64,000 nucleotides of DNA from Isoetes taiwanensis (taxonomy: Eukaryota > Streptophyta > Lycopodiopsida > Isoetales > Isoetaceae), in NCBI GenBank assembly GCA_021234155.1, contig JAJEKV010000031.1, forward strand, positions 17,123,150 through 17,187,149. The letters run 5' to 3'. The notes under the pieces are model-generated. The model saw nothing but the letters and a program-made list of their open reading frames with translations, did no database searches and had not been told where the DNA came from. Position numbers and translations under genes: made by a program. Each line of letters begins with the position of its first letter. Position 1 is the first letter of the stretch. Shown here one piece after another: positions 1 through 13,200 of the stretch.

Positions 1-3000
1 ACATCGGTATGCTTTCGTTCCAGTTACGTATTGCTTATTTGGTTCGGCAGTGTGAATAGATCCGCTATTAATGTCCAACATTTGATTGGTTGCGGCAGTA
101 ATGGGTGTGTTGGTTTGGAAACTTACGAAATCACGTTCTAAGCATGCGACATTAAACCAATAGTTTTCATGATTTCCAGCGAAGATCTTTTTTCATTAAA
201 TCTCTGACCTTTGTTTTAGATCGTTGTTTTGTAGTATTTCGCCATGTTGCATGTGATAAGCGTAGACTGATACACTAAAATTATCACGCAAACCATGATT
301 ATCATTCTTGATTTGTGCTATGGACATTGATCCTAGGACATTAATAAATGACCTTATGACTCTTTTGCTTTTGGGTACAATAGAAGCGGACGGGTTTGTA
401 AGCCAAAAATAAAAAGGCAACCACGAGTCCAATGGAAGAAGAGATGTTAAGAGGAGGGCTCACCAACTCACTTTACAGGGCCTAAAGCGGTTCTTATATA
501 TATTTTTAAAGAAAACAATAAAGACTAATACATATACACTAAAAACACATTATGAAAATGCAGAGCTATATATAAATGAAGATTCGCCTTTGTAACTGCA
601 GCGAGCTCGAGGACAGCGATTATAAGCGGGTTTGGAATGAAACAAAATGTGAGCAGCTGGTAAGATGATTAGAGCACTCGACCCATCATGAGAACTAATG
701 AGGACTAGGAGAAGGCACGCGGCAGAGATTAGAGTAGGGGCTTTTGATGCGGCATAATATAATTACATATTTGGTCATTGCATATTTAGCGGCATTGCGG
801 ATTATATAAGGTTCAAAGTGACATTGTATGAAGTTGGGGATGTCACATAGTTTCAAAGGCGTATATATAACATGTGAGTGAATGGGGTGGGTTTTTACTC
901 TAAGCCATATGCTTTTATCACGGATAGGGGCTTGGTGAAGTCGGTGTATGTATACAGGAGAGTGTTTGAAGAAGGTTAAGACGAGGCATTATCTGAGGTT
1001 TGCTGACCCGATACTTGCCGTAACATCCACTATAGTAGGTGAAACCCCGGGATGTGAAGGTATGAAGGCGGTGAAGACCATGGCTGATAGTACCTCTTGA
1101 TAGGAATGGTGTATTTTAGGAAACTTAGTTTTGCGCTTGTCGATTTATTGTTACCACGAGGATATGTCCTAAGCGGACCCGCAGCCTTAATAAACCACCG
1201 TGCCTACGCTATCCGCATTACAAGGAACAAGCAGATGTGCCTATTGACACAATTAGGAGCAACTGCACTAGATTATCCGCCCGAGATAGAGGTACCGGGG
1301 TACTTGTTTAGATGACAGGAAGTGATGATGATCTCCAGCTTTGCTTGTGGCAGGGCATTATGCGAGCTGAGAGAGAGAGGCATTGCAGAAGGCGAGAGCC
1401 TAGCACGGCACAAAGGGTTGCAATGATATTTGCGAAGAGAAAGGTAAGTACACATTTAAGCTATAGTTCAATTCGTTTCCGACCTATCATGTACATTATT
1501 ACGCATTACAAACAAGTTTTCATATTCACAGATATGATTTTTTCTAATCCTTATATTCTACATTACAAGCGAGTTTTTTGTATATAGAGATAAATAATAG
1601 CTCACAAGTTCCCGAAGTTGCATAACTTCAAATTTGTGGGCTCTAAACTTCTTAGGCTGCGCACTCGGAAGCGAATTTGTAGTTATGATGGGCCGATATG
1701 ATCTTCACTCTTCCTTTTGCGATCAGCACGCCACATATTGTCTGATCCGCATGTTTCCATTTGGTACATTCTCGATCATTTTACAATCTTCCTGCGGGAT
1801 ACCCACTTGTAGATGCAATAGTCATAGTTCCGCAGTGCTAAGCGTGCTCCATGCGCGGAATAAGAACCATATTCGGGGAGGGAAAAAATCGGGGCCGAGT
1901 GGAGGATTCTAGCCTGATCCATTCTGAGAAGACACCATGACCCTTACCTCTGTACGTTTGCATCTATACCTACCATGGCGAAACTTCAAATAGGTCTAGC
2001 TTTGCTGGACCTTTGAGGGGCTTCCTACATAAAACAACGGCTTTTAGAGTAGTAGATCTGAAGCGGCCGAGAAATGGAAGCGGAAAGCGATCACCATCTT
2101 AGAACCACACATATAAAAATTTGAATACAGCAGTGCCGGATAAGGATGGCTATGAGTAGAAGGGTAAATGAAGTCTGGAAGCGAAAAGTAGAGGCGTCTG
2201 GCACATTCTTCGGCCCCAGGAGAAGCTAGTTTCAAAAGAAAAATACATCAAACGAAATATCCCGAGGGGCAGTGAAAATGCATTATATAAGGTGATAGAT
2301 ATAATACACGCAATTCTTTTCCACCATAAATCAAAGTTTTTTTACACCTTTGGTCCAATGGTAACATACTAGTTCTAGAGTGTATATGTCTTGGTTGAAA
2401 GCTGCCTAGATTCGCACTATGTATAGACATGTTCAAACACCATTAGGTCCTTTAATGGGTGTTAAAATATTATTGTCTCAGGTAGACTTTAAAATCTATT
2501 CCTTATTCTTTTATAGAATATTATTGTCTCTGGGCTAAAAATAGTATGTCATTAAATCACTTAATTACACTTAGAGAGCAAACCCATACTATATTTGAAA
2601 ACGTTTAGGAATCCAAGTGAAAGCATTAGAAGGTTACTAAAAGTGCGGGCAGTAGTAGTAAACAATGCTCTATTTACTAGAAGCTGACTTTTGCTTTAAA
2701 ATTTCTTAATAACACAATGTCTATGTAATATTGCTCAAGAGGGACCAACCAGCAGGTCTCTAGCATATACGTGAGGAACAATGCTAGATGCAAATCTGTA
2801 AAATTTGCTCAAAGAAGTCCAACCAACCAACCCTAAAGACAATGCCGAAATGGATCTCTGGTAGCAATGGTTGCACGAGGATGTAGGTACTACACTTTGC
2901 GCGCAGAAGACAAAATAAACTAGCACATGAACATCATGATGTTCATGGTAACAAGAAGAGATCTTTAGGCATAACACTCACATGACACATGTGAATGGCC

Positions 3001-3470
3001 AACATGAAGAAAGGGTGCAAACACGACAAATTTTGGGGCGGCAAAACCAGAACTATTTTATTGCTAGTATCTTTGAACCATATACCTAGTGATTCAAAGC
3101 ATGCAACAAATATATATTTTATTAATTGTAGACTTTTGCTTTGGAGGGTTGAACACCTTATTATACACTAAAATAAATAGTAAGTTAATTTGGCTTTCAT
3201 AAGGCATCTTTGTTTTTTCACACATAGGACTGTAATGACATGTTTGCTTAGACAAAAGTTTTTTATGGCTATAAAGAATATAGCATTTCGGGTGACCACC
3301 CTCTTTTAATTACAGTTTGATGACTTTGACTGAAATTCCTTTCTTGTAACTTCTCTTTAAATATTTGAAAGCTAACAATATCTATGACATAAAGATAGAT
3401 AGATAGCCACGGAAGCTAAAAATTAACTACAAAATTAACTATCTTGGGTGGCCATTCTAAAATACCTTCG
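1..3470. other. No recognisable gene
   Basis: AT-rich sequence with only short open frames in all six frames. None shows a known motif, and none is joined to another by credible splice sites with matching phase. I see no LTR, terminal inverted repeat or RNA gene that I could defend. It is best treated as intergenic DNA or very old repeat debris. Confidence 0.55.
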
Positions 3471-3479
3471 CATTGAAAT

Positions 3480-4210
3480 ACGGCATAACAAGGTCACCCT
3501 AGATTTACCGCAGTCGTGGGTTAAGTCGATCCTATGACCGAGATTGTATGTTGGGGCCTCTGGGCACTGTTTCACCCATGATTGGGAAGCACATGATTTG
3601 AAGCGTGAAATATGATTTACTTTGTTTGAAGTATGAACTCCTGAGCTATATGCGTTTTGGGAAATGCCGATACTTAGGGCTCGAACCTAAACTAAAATAT
3701 CAATATACAATAAGATTCTTTAACCAATGTGCCAGGTAGCTAATATGATTATTTTTATCTTGAATCATATTAACAACCCATTCAATTGTTTAAGGGATAT
3801 ATAGTCTATGGTTTAGGAATTACATCCGCGTAAATCCCTAGAACTGCAAATTGTGCCATATTTCTGGCGAGGTGCACCACTGGACCTAAGATTTGTGGTT
3901 ATTCGATTCTCACATTTAAATACATATTGCGGGAATGGGGCACCTCTCGTTTAAGCCCATGGTTAAGCGCCTATGACTTACCCCGTCGCGGCTCTGATTT
4001 AAGCCTAAGGTTTTGAGAATATCGAACCTCTATATAATATAAAAATCTGAGGGCTTGAATTTTCACATCAAAATAACTCAATGTCTAACCAATTTGCTGG
4101 CAATATACTGATGACTAATGTGATTATTTTTATTTTGAATCTATGTTTTTTTTATAACAACCTATTCAATTGTTTTAGGGATATATAGTCTATGGTTTCA
4201 AATTTGTCGC
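3480..4210 (-). repeat. Two diverged direct copies of a tRNA-like (SINE-like) repeat
   Basis: Two related copies lie in tandem, about 3480-3815 and 3870-4200. They share a tract with TGATTATTTTTAT, AACCYATTCAATTGTTT and GGGATATATAGTCTATGGTT. On the minus strand each holds a pol III-like promoter. In the first, the A-box match TGGCACATTGG (3734-3724) is followed 36 bases later by a B-box match GGTTCGAGCCC (3687-3677). In the second, an A-like block (CAGCAAATTGGTTAGA) precedes a weaker B-like block (GAGGTTCGATATTC), with wider spacing. No cloverleaf folds around them, so I read them as tRNA-derived SINE heads rather than tRNA genes. Target duplications were not found. A larger repeat that contains a tRNA relic is the alternative. 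Confidence 0.4.
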
Positions 4211-7200
4211 GCATCCATATCAAATCCTCTAGAAACCCTGTTATTTTGGCTACATATCACGATTGACGTTTCACCATCAATCTCACCGCGAGTAAAATCT
4301 TTTGCTTTCGACTGGCAGCCCAATTCCTCTCTTATCTATAACATTTCCATCGATACAAAGGAGACGTGGAAGACACCAGCTGCCCTCTACAACGCGGAGG
4401 TGCCATGTTTGTTGAGAGTAAATCTGGTGATGCCATGTATACTTTCTTGGAATGGAAATTAGACACTCACATTCAGGCAACAATAATTTTTTACGGAGTT
4501 AACGAACCATCGCATTTTCTGCTGCCAGAAAAGAAAACAAAAAGATAGAACAATTCGGTTTATAGAGGGCGATTGAATAGCTAAAGCGAGAGGTTTGACT
4601 GCAAATCAAGCGGAAGAAGTCTCTAATTTTACTCCCACCTTTTTCTTGTTCTTAGTCTTTATTTGGAATCCTCCGCACGGAGTTAGCAGCCAGTAGATCT
4701 TGCGTATTATCACAGCATGCATGGATAAATAATTCATACAACTCAGGTTGTCCACTACCTCCAAATGCTTTCACTGGCTTCATTTGCAAACTAAGCAGGT
4801 TGTTCTTTAACAACTACTCAAGCGGTTTGCTTCAATTCTTTATATAACTACAAGTTTTTAAAACCGTCTTTTTTTTTTTTAGTTTTCTTCTCTAAGCATT
4901 TGCGCAAGAGTTCCTGTTTACTTGCCTATAGAAACTTTGTTAATCTTTGAAAAAATCCTCTTGTTTTCATTTCTTGCGAAATCACTTTAAAACGAAATCC
5001 ACTTCATGTGAAGAAATCCTCACACACATGCTTGAAAAATGCTATATTACAAACAAAAAAAACGCCTTGGGGAGGCTTTTTACACAGCCCAGTGCCCGGC
5101 TTTACAAATAAAGAGGCTGCATACCATAGCGGAGCTGAGAGATAAGGATAAGAAGCGACAAAAAGGAGAGAGAATCAAAATGGCTCCTGACTTTCTTTAT
5201 TATTAGGAGATATATGAAGTTCCCCTTCGGTTTGAAGGGCGAAACTCTAGCGTCCGCTTCAAAGCGGAAAGGGCTCCTATTCCATTCCTCTATACAAGGA
5301 TTCCTCTTTGTCCATTAGTTTGAGGAGAAGTTAAAGTAAGATGTCGATAGAGGAGTTGAGTCTCCCGGATACATGACCTTATATAGGTAAGCTTTATAAA
5401 GAAGCTAATTTAGAGAGGATGAGGGTTAGTACGGCAGGGCCAGTCCACATAGTGAGGATAGGTAGGATCAATGGAAGAAGGAGAAATTAGAAAGCACAGT
5501 TGGTAGGAAGCGAGAAAAGGATAAGGGAGTTTTGTGTTGTAGCTAAAGTTTAAGTTCTCCTTTGTCTTAATTTGAACATTGAAGGTCCACCTCCACTCAA
5601 AACTCCTTTTCATACGTATTCACGTTTTTCTTTAAGTTTTTTCACTCGTCTGGCTTTCAGGGCTTTTCGTGTTTAAAAGAAAAGGAAAAAAGTATTAACT
5701 ATAGGGCTCGTATGATCAGCCAAACTAGTCCTGGCCAGATATTTGCTACGACGTATAAAAACAATGTAATGCTTTAGAGCTAAATTTATTAAAGTTATAT
5801 GGATCTTTTTAAGCATAATTTGTTGAAGTATAAGTTTTGTGAATAGTAAGATTAGTTTCACAGCTAGATTAGATCACCGTAAAAGGTAGCATTTATGAAA
5901 ATAATTCTGCCCGAGCGGATGGCTAGAATTTAACTATGAAACTTTTACTACTCTCAACTTGGTGAAATAATATTATATTCTATTTCAAATAGACAACATA
6001 AGCACATGATATGAGGCAGCTTGAAAGCAGACATGAAATAAATTAGTCCACATTTAGGTGTCCAACTTGGCATTTTATTCTTTGCGTACTTGATGGCGGA
6101 AACTTTCAACATAGCAGGCGAATTAAAGTAAGATTAGCGTATGCGGCTTCACCTAAAATGGGGGCAGCTATCTTGACCCCAAAGGAAACCGTAGTGGCGA
6201 TTAATGAAATTGGAGTGAGCAGGTTTGTGATTTGAATTTCGAGTTATACCATTCAAACAAAATGGCAACAAACACAGAATGCCTTGGCGAAGGGTAAATG
6301 CAAATTTGAGTGCAAAAATTTCGTGAAGGCATAAAGAGGATATACGCAAAGAAAACACCTATGGGATTAATTCAGTTTGGTAAATTTGCTATTACGGGTG
6401 CTTTAAATGACTGGGGAATGGTAGAGATGCCTGCCGTTAATTTGTAGAAAGAACATACTAACTGGAAGATGAAACCGTTAGTACTATTGATCAGAGTATG
6501 ATTAAGGTCAGCGGGCGGCAAATATCATGTTGTCATAGCATCATAGAGGGTAAATTTTTTAAAAAAGTATAGAAGCGCGGGAGGGAAGGGAGGCGTGGAG
6601 GTCCGCATTGAAATTCTCCGAGAGGTTTTGACCAACGAGGAACCTGAGATAGCTGTGCAACCATTATAAAGGTGAATCACCGGTGACGCGCTTGTTGAAG
6701 AAGATATCTAACCATCCGGTACCCCTAGGATAATGCTTCAGTTCTTCAATGAGATATTTTTAGAGATAATTGCGGCTTCATTTCGGCTGTGTTGCAGCAA
6801 CGGTGCGTCCTGGTGGCGTTCACCCGTAATGATGTCGGAACTTGACATTTTGAAGGAGTGCTATGTGGGAATGGGATACGTGCTGGAGAACATATTTGAT
6901 GCTTTGACCATGGTTGGAAAGTATAGGTGAGGGCATATCGATATATATGAATAAATTACTTTCAAGAGTGGCAAATATGTTGAGTGAAGTGAAGAGGTAG
7001 CGTGGGGGATACATAAGACGCAGCAAGTAGTTTGAGGAGCCGTGGGCCAAAATTATTAGTGGAGAGCACGTTAGTGAGAGGGCTGGAGTAAGTGTTGGGT
7101 GTGCTCTGAAATTAGAGGTGCTTGTCGTCATTTGGGAGTATTTGAGATCATTTTATGCCATTAAAGAGGATGCTTAAAAAACCACATCGGCTTTAAAGCT

Positions 7201-10200
7201 GTCCAACAGAAAGAGCTCGAGTATTTATTTAGGTAGTAACGGTAATTAATGCGAGTTCTAACTAACTTTTCTAGGTGTCATTTTCTATAACGGTCAAAAA
7301 GCCGTTAGACACTGTACGGCAATGGATTAAGTCTCCTCAAGATCTTTCTAATGGCAACTGTTGATATATCAGGATAAATAAGAAGAGGCAAAAACCTTCT
7401 TTTTGGGTTAACGCATGGCACATGGCGGGCCATGTAACCATATCACTTGAAAGATCTTGTCATTACGCATCTAATACAACAAGCAGCGACATTTTTCCGC
7501 CGATGATCAAAGACCATGGAAAGCGGCGACAATGAAGTTGTTAATCGCATTAATTGCGATTTGATGTGGAGTACTCATTATTGGAAGTTGCTTATGGGGA
7601 CAAAGGTATTACCAGAGTACCTCTATGCATTCAGTCGTAAGGAAACCGGTAAAGCATCATTAGGCGTGACTAATCAGCGGCTGACTTGTTGAAAAAACTT
7701 CTTCTGGCAAATCAAATTAAAACGAAAAGCCGGTAAGAGCAAAACTAGGAACCCTGATGGCGGCGGAGGTTGGCAGGATATGAGTTTAACGTTCAAAATT
7801 TGGCGCAGAACATCACAATGTGGACCTTGAATAGCGAGATAAATCCCTGGTACATGGAAGGCTATCCGCCCGGTTTGCGGGTGGAAAAAGAGACAACAAA
7901 AATAGAGGCAGTAGAAAACTGGAATGAAAGGTAGAGAATCTTCGCGATAAGGCTGAAAAGCCAGGTGATGTGAGTGGCTGAGGTCGAATTGAAACAAGAA
8001 TAGAAAACACAGTTATGCTAGTCAATCAAAATTTGCCTAGCATCTGATATACTTATGTGCAACCTTTTCATTCGTTCATTTTGTAGTCAATTTAAAATTC
8101 GCAAAAATAATACTAATATAAATCTAACACAATCATAATATAACATCGGATACTAAGATTCGCCTATAAATAAAAAATGGGGTCCTTAAATTAACAAATT
8201 ATCGTAAAATTTGTCCGGACAAACAGAAGTTGTAGTGATGTAACTTTGACATATAAGCGAGGATATTCAAAAAAGCAACACAAAAAAAAAAGAAAAAGAA
8301 AACAGCACATAGGCGCATTTAATTCCATGCTTGTATGTTAAATTCAACGTTTAAATTTTGGCCCTTATTATAGCATTTTTAGTTCGCCGAATTTGTAACA
8401 TTTGTCCATTTAGTAATAAAAAAAATTGCTAACGTGTTGGCGGGTTTCCCATTGAAGCATACTCACCGGTATAGGAATCCTGCAAGTTGTTTCACCCTAC
8501 ACTTCGACTTCAAACACAATAGGTTGAAGTATTTCGTTTTGTTCCTCACATTTGAGTAACTAACAAAATTTTGGGCACCGAAGATCTTTGTAAGCTGAAA
8601 AAATGGAAATTTTTACCCTCGTAAATTAAAGATCTGCGTTCGGTATCGTAGAGAAAAGGAGATGACAATTGAGCATGTACGCTAAAAATAAATTATGAAA
8701 AGTTACGGGTAGCAAGATCAAGAATGGTTTGTTGATACCATCCTCGGCGACTTGCTTGAAACTCCATGCCGATGCCATTGCCACATTATCCAGCACGAAG
8801 GTCGAAGGTCACGGGGACATGAGGCCCTCTGGGGAGACAGAGCAGGATACGAACTAAGGTTTTAGGGCCAGAACCGTCGAGACTAAGGTTTTTGACTGGA
8901 GTTCTAATCTTGAGTTTGGTTTGGATAAAAAGGCTGGAACGCAGGCCCAGTGAGACAAAGACCACTTACCTCCCTCTTTGATGGTGGCATGCTACTGTGG
9001 AGAGCTCATGAAATAACAACAACCCAAAGCATATGTCATGCTTGGGTAGTTTGCCATCTAAGTCTCGTTCAGGTGGGTATGGTGGTACAATTAAAATATT
9101 CCACTAATTGAGGTTTGCATTTGGGCATACAAAACTTCATAAAATTCCTTGTTTTTGTTTAAACATAGAATGGCTTCATTTAAAAGTTTCATTTTATTTA
9201 AAAACTTTGTAAATACATTTGAGGTTTGGGTTGAATATCTGCTTTTATCATTCTTTTGTTTAGCAATTTGCGAGAACAGTCATAAAATGATGTCACATAA
9301 TAAAGGTATTGCTTTCAGTGGAAGTTTTCCTCCTGAAAGTAAAACAAAAAGTCAATAGCGCCATTTCTTTTTAGTCATTTCTTTTTTTCATGAGATTATT
9401 ATATCTCCCATAGAGCGTTATATTGTAACATATCATATCATCAAGCTCCTTTTTATGATAATAGTGTCCATCATTTTTTGGAGAATGTTGCACGTATATC
9501 TGAAGAAAGAACTATGAAACTCTCTGACAACATAAACCGTTTTTTCTTGTTGCATAAGAAATTCTCTGCTGCGGAGTGGTTTGTGAGGCCTCGCTAATTA
9601 AGCTGCGTGAGTTAACTTTTATTTTGAATGCATCTTAAAACTTTGTGAGTTTGGTGAACCAAGGGTAACCCGTCTACCTTTCCTTCATACGCCCCAGGCT
9701 GAATAGTTTGGGCTGGTTTCTTATCACAGGAGCGGCTTTCCGGCTAAAAACTGGTGCAGCAAAATGCGCCCACATTCGCGCATAACGAGCACCTTTCAAT
9801 TTTTCGTATTGATTCCCCAGAGAGAAAATGTCCGGAGAGATGATCAACCATTCCATGGCTCACGTCTGTGGGCGGGCATGCTGTTGGGTCGTTTAACCAT
9901 GAGCATCGTTTACCTGGTGATGAAATCTGCTGTTCGCCCGGACTTAAACTCGTGAAGTTGAGGCAACATTTTCCCTTCCTTTTTAAAGGCGAAGCACGGC
10001 ATCGCGCTCATACATAACATAACGCCTTGCGAAAGCTTTAGAGCATACCAATATGAGACCTTGGCTGGAATTTGGGCTGGTATTTCAAGAGCGAAAAAAC
10101 CACAAGTCTCACCATATGCATGGAATTCCATTTGCTGCCGATACGCACATGGAGCCCTGAAATGCCATATGTGGCATGTATACATGTCTCATCCTTAAGT

Positions 10201-13200
10201 TCATGAGAGTTTAAATTATATTGCAATGATTCAAACGTATTGGTCGCGCAACGTGTTTATGCTTCTTGTATCATCATCTGATTGCAGCGGATACTTACGG
10301 CCACATTTGAAGTTCTACAAGAATCAACTATGGAACAACAGCACCTCGAGCAGCGAGGTTTATTTTAATTGCCAGGGGTTTGGCTTCCGCTGACCAGAAA
10401 CTCAACAAAAGTGTGAAATGGTGGCCTCTCATATCCCACTCAATTCAGGAAAAAGGAATGCGCAAGCAGAGCAAATTCACTGCATTTTTGAAAAACAAAC
10501 GACTAAAGCGAAGTGGAAAGAGAAAAAGAAAAAAGATACTTGAAAAAAGGTGAACATTTCCGTGTTGGTTATCTACTCACGTCGCGCTCAAAGAATCGTC
10601 ATAAACCACTATCGATTCGCCCCTATCTTTGGAAGGAAATACAATTTATTAATGAGACCCAAAAACATAGTTTTAAAGGCAGGCATATGGTGCTGGGGCA
10701 GGGTAAAAAACAATCCATAAGTTTACAATTACCAAAATATGGTACATTATACATTGGTGGTACCTTCGGCTGCGGACAGAACAATTTGCTTTAATGGAAT
10801 GGTAAAATTCTTTGGGTTGAAACTACAAGTTTACACCATCCACTTCAATCCTCAAGATGAAGGTCAACAAGTTGGTTGTCGGTGGAATTGGTATACGAGA
10901 GTTGACCATAAGATTTGATGCCACGTTGAAGAGTGGCGCATTGGGGCAGGTCATCAATTTGATGGGCAAGGGAATAAGAAATGCAAATTAACTTCATTTA
11001 TGGTATGCTGGGGCTCACTTGTATTCTGTGGCCGCCGTTGTTTAAACTAATTTCGCGTTTGTTCATCGCGTATGTTGTTTTGTGATCGTGGAACCAACGG
11101 TATTTCCATCTGTGCAAAGAAATGCAGGTAGCTGGGGTAAGAAAGTATGCTCAGCAACGTAAAGTAAACAAATACTACATCCGGACTTGATTCGGTATCC
11201 AACCTCGAGGAGAATATAAATGATTACGAAGCGAGAATAAAATGCGCCCAGTGGGCGACGCGTTCCTCAGGTGGCTAAGGGCAGGCTAAAGGACAGTAGG
11301 CAATGAGGTTGTCATGGTAATACTTCATGAACTGGCAGAAACCGAAATCATTGGCTTTAATTGTTCTTCACTTAAGAAAGCCCCGCCTGTAATAGCAAAA
11401 AAATGGAGTACAACCTTCCTCAAGCGTCCCAACGCGATGGTGGTAGCGACAAAACTATCCAGGATTCACCCGTTTGTTGTGAATACAAATCACCAGAATA
11501 CGGAAAAAGAAGTGAGGCTTGCGCAGAACTGCCATGGACTTAAAGCGGTGCAGTGGATTGATGGAGTACGCGCGAATGTACGTACAGCTTTGTGGTTTGA
11601 TAGGTGATATTATTGCATGGCGGGAAAGAATCCGGCTGTGACCGTAGTTTCTTGGCGCGTTCGCCGTCTGCTGGAAATTGGAATTATGCAGGGAAAGAAG
11701 CATACGTATCGCTGGAAATCTGGCGAGGGCGGCGCGTGGTGGCGATATTGCTCGCAAAATGAGAACATGGGAGTATGTTGGATAATGAAATTGTGCATTT
11801 TTCACCTTCTAAATCGCACGGATAAACTCTGATTTGTAAACGAAGCCATGAGCAATATTTACCCATTATTTAATTGTGTGTCAGTATCTCTACAAAATAA
11901 CTCACTTGTATCAACAGAATTCAAGTCAATTCCTTGCTTAACAGGTGAGAAAAGGTAATTTGGTGAAGACTGTTGGCGGAGAAGTGAAAATTTAAACCAC
12001 TTGTAATGGGTTTTACACTCCTTCAAATATCTTGGCCTTCAAGGCATATTGTGTCAAATTCATACAATTTTGATATTATGTTTTTCAATTCGGGGAAACA
12101 ATCTTCGACGTGATAACAGTAAATATATGGGCAGCTTCAAATCTGGAATGAATGGTGGGCTGAAATATTCAGATAAAGTATGACATTAGTTAGTTGAATC
12201 CCCATCAAATACCAATATATTCCATATTTTGACGTTTTCTATAAGAGAACAGTCGGCGTAAAAGGCCGTGCTTTTCGGAAGGCCGGGGCTATGGTATTAG
12301 AAGTTCCAATTCGAAATCTTTGAGCCAGGAAAATGTGAAGCTAAGTGAATTCATTGATGAAATGATTCTAACATTACATTTACTTCGCCAAACGTATGGC
12401 GAGTCGCGGTGGCTTCCACTCACAGCTTATGTATGTTTTGATGCAAAATTCTTACGCATATTGCATGTGCATTACAGTGAACATGTCGTACAGTAAAAAT
12501 GAATAAACATAAACTAGTAACCAAATTATGATGGGAAGTGTCGATGGCTTACTTGATCACGTACAAACATTTTCCTTTGCTCTTATCTGAGCAAGAATCT
12601 TCGGCTCTGAAATGTGGAATGGTTGTATGAAGAAATTTCAATAACACTTTGTGAAAATAAATGCCTTTTAGTAATATGTCATGGGTTCGGTAACAAACAC
12701 CTTATCTTCATTTAGGTAATAATTATATAGACTCCAAATCACAATGCTCGAACCCATGAGCACAAACGGTATTTAAGTATCCATTGACACTTTGGTTTAT
12801 CTGCGCGGGGGCAACTCACGGGGCTCGCGCCTTTCAACGTAAATACAAAATGGAATTGTTCGCCAAGGTGACAAAACTAAATTTCAGAAACTTACATATG
12901 TGAAATGGTATCATTCAAACTTCAGGCACGGCGCGTATAAGAAGATTTCAGAAATATACTCTTGCTGGTACCGGTACTTCGCTACAGGCTGATGGCTCCC
13001 AACAAGCCAGCTTCTCTCGAGTATTATTTGCTGGCCTGGCGCTGCGTAGCGCGAAGCCGCAGGCCGCGCCGTAATATGCTGTTGTTCGCTGAACACGGCA
13101 GATTTGCGGCTTTTTGGTTCACCGCACCCGGAAACGCTTCTGTTTAGATTGGAGATAAAATGGGTGGTCTCTGAAGTCGGGAAAATAATTCTAAGCTTGC

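Noticed and set aside
2351-2403. A-box-like TGGTCCAATGG with a B-box-like GGTTGAAAGCT on the plus strand
   Set aside because: The spacing is right but the B-box match needs a gap and no stems form. Too weak to list as a SINE.
11455-11805. 116-codon minus-strand open frame
   Set aside because: Composition looks random, overlapping frames are open too, and no motif or splice context supports it.
12730-12760. B-box-like TGGGTTCGAGC on the minus strand
   Set aside because: No A box at the proper distance and no cloverleaf.
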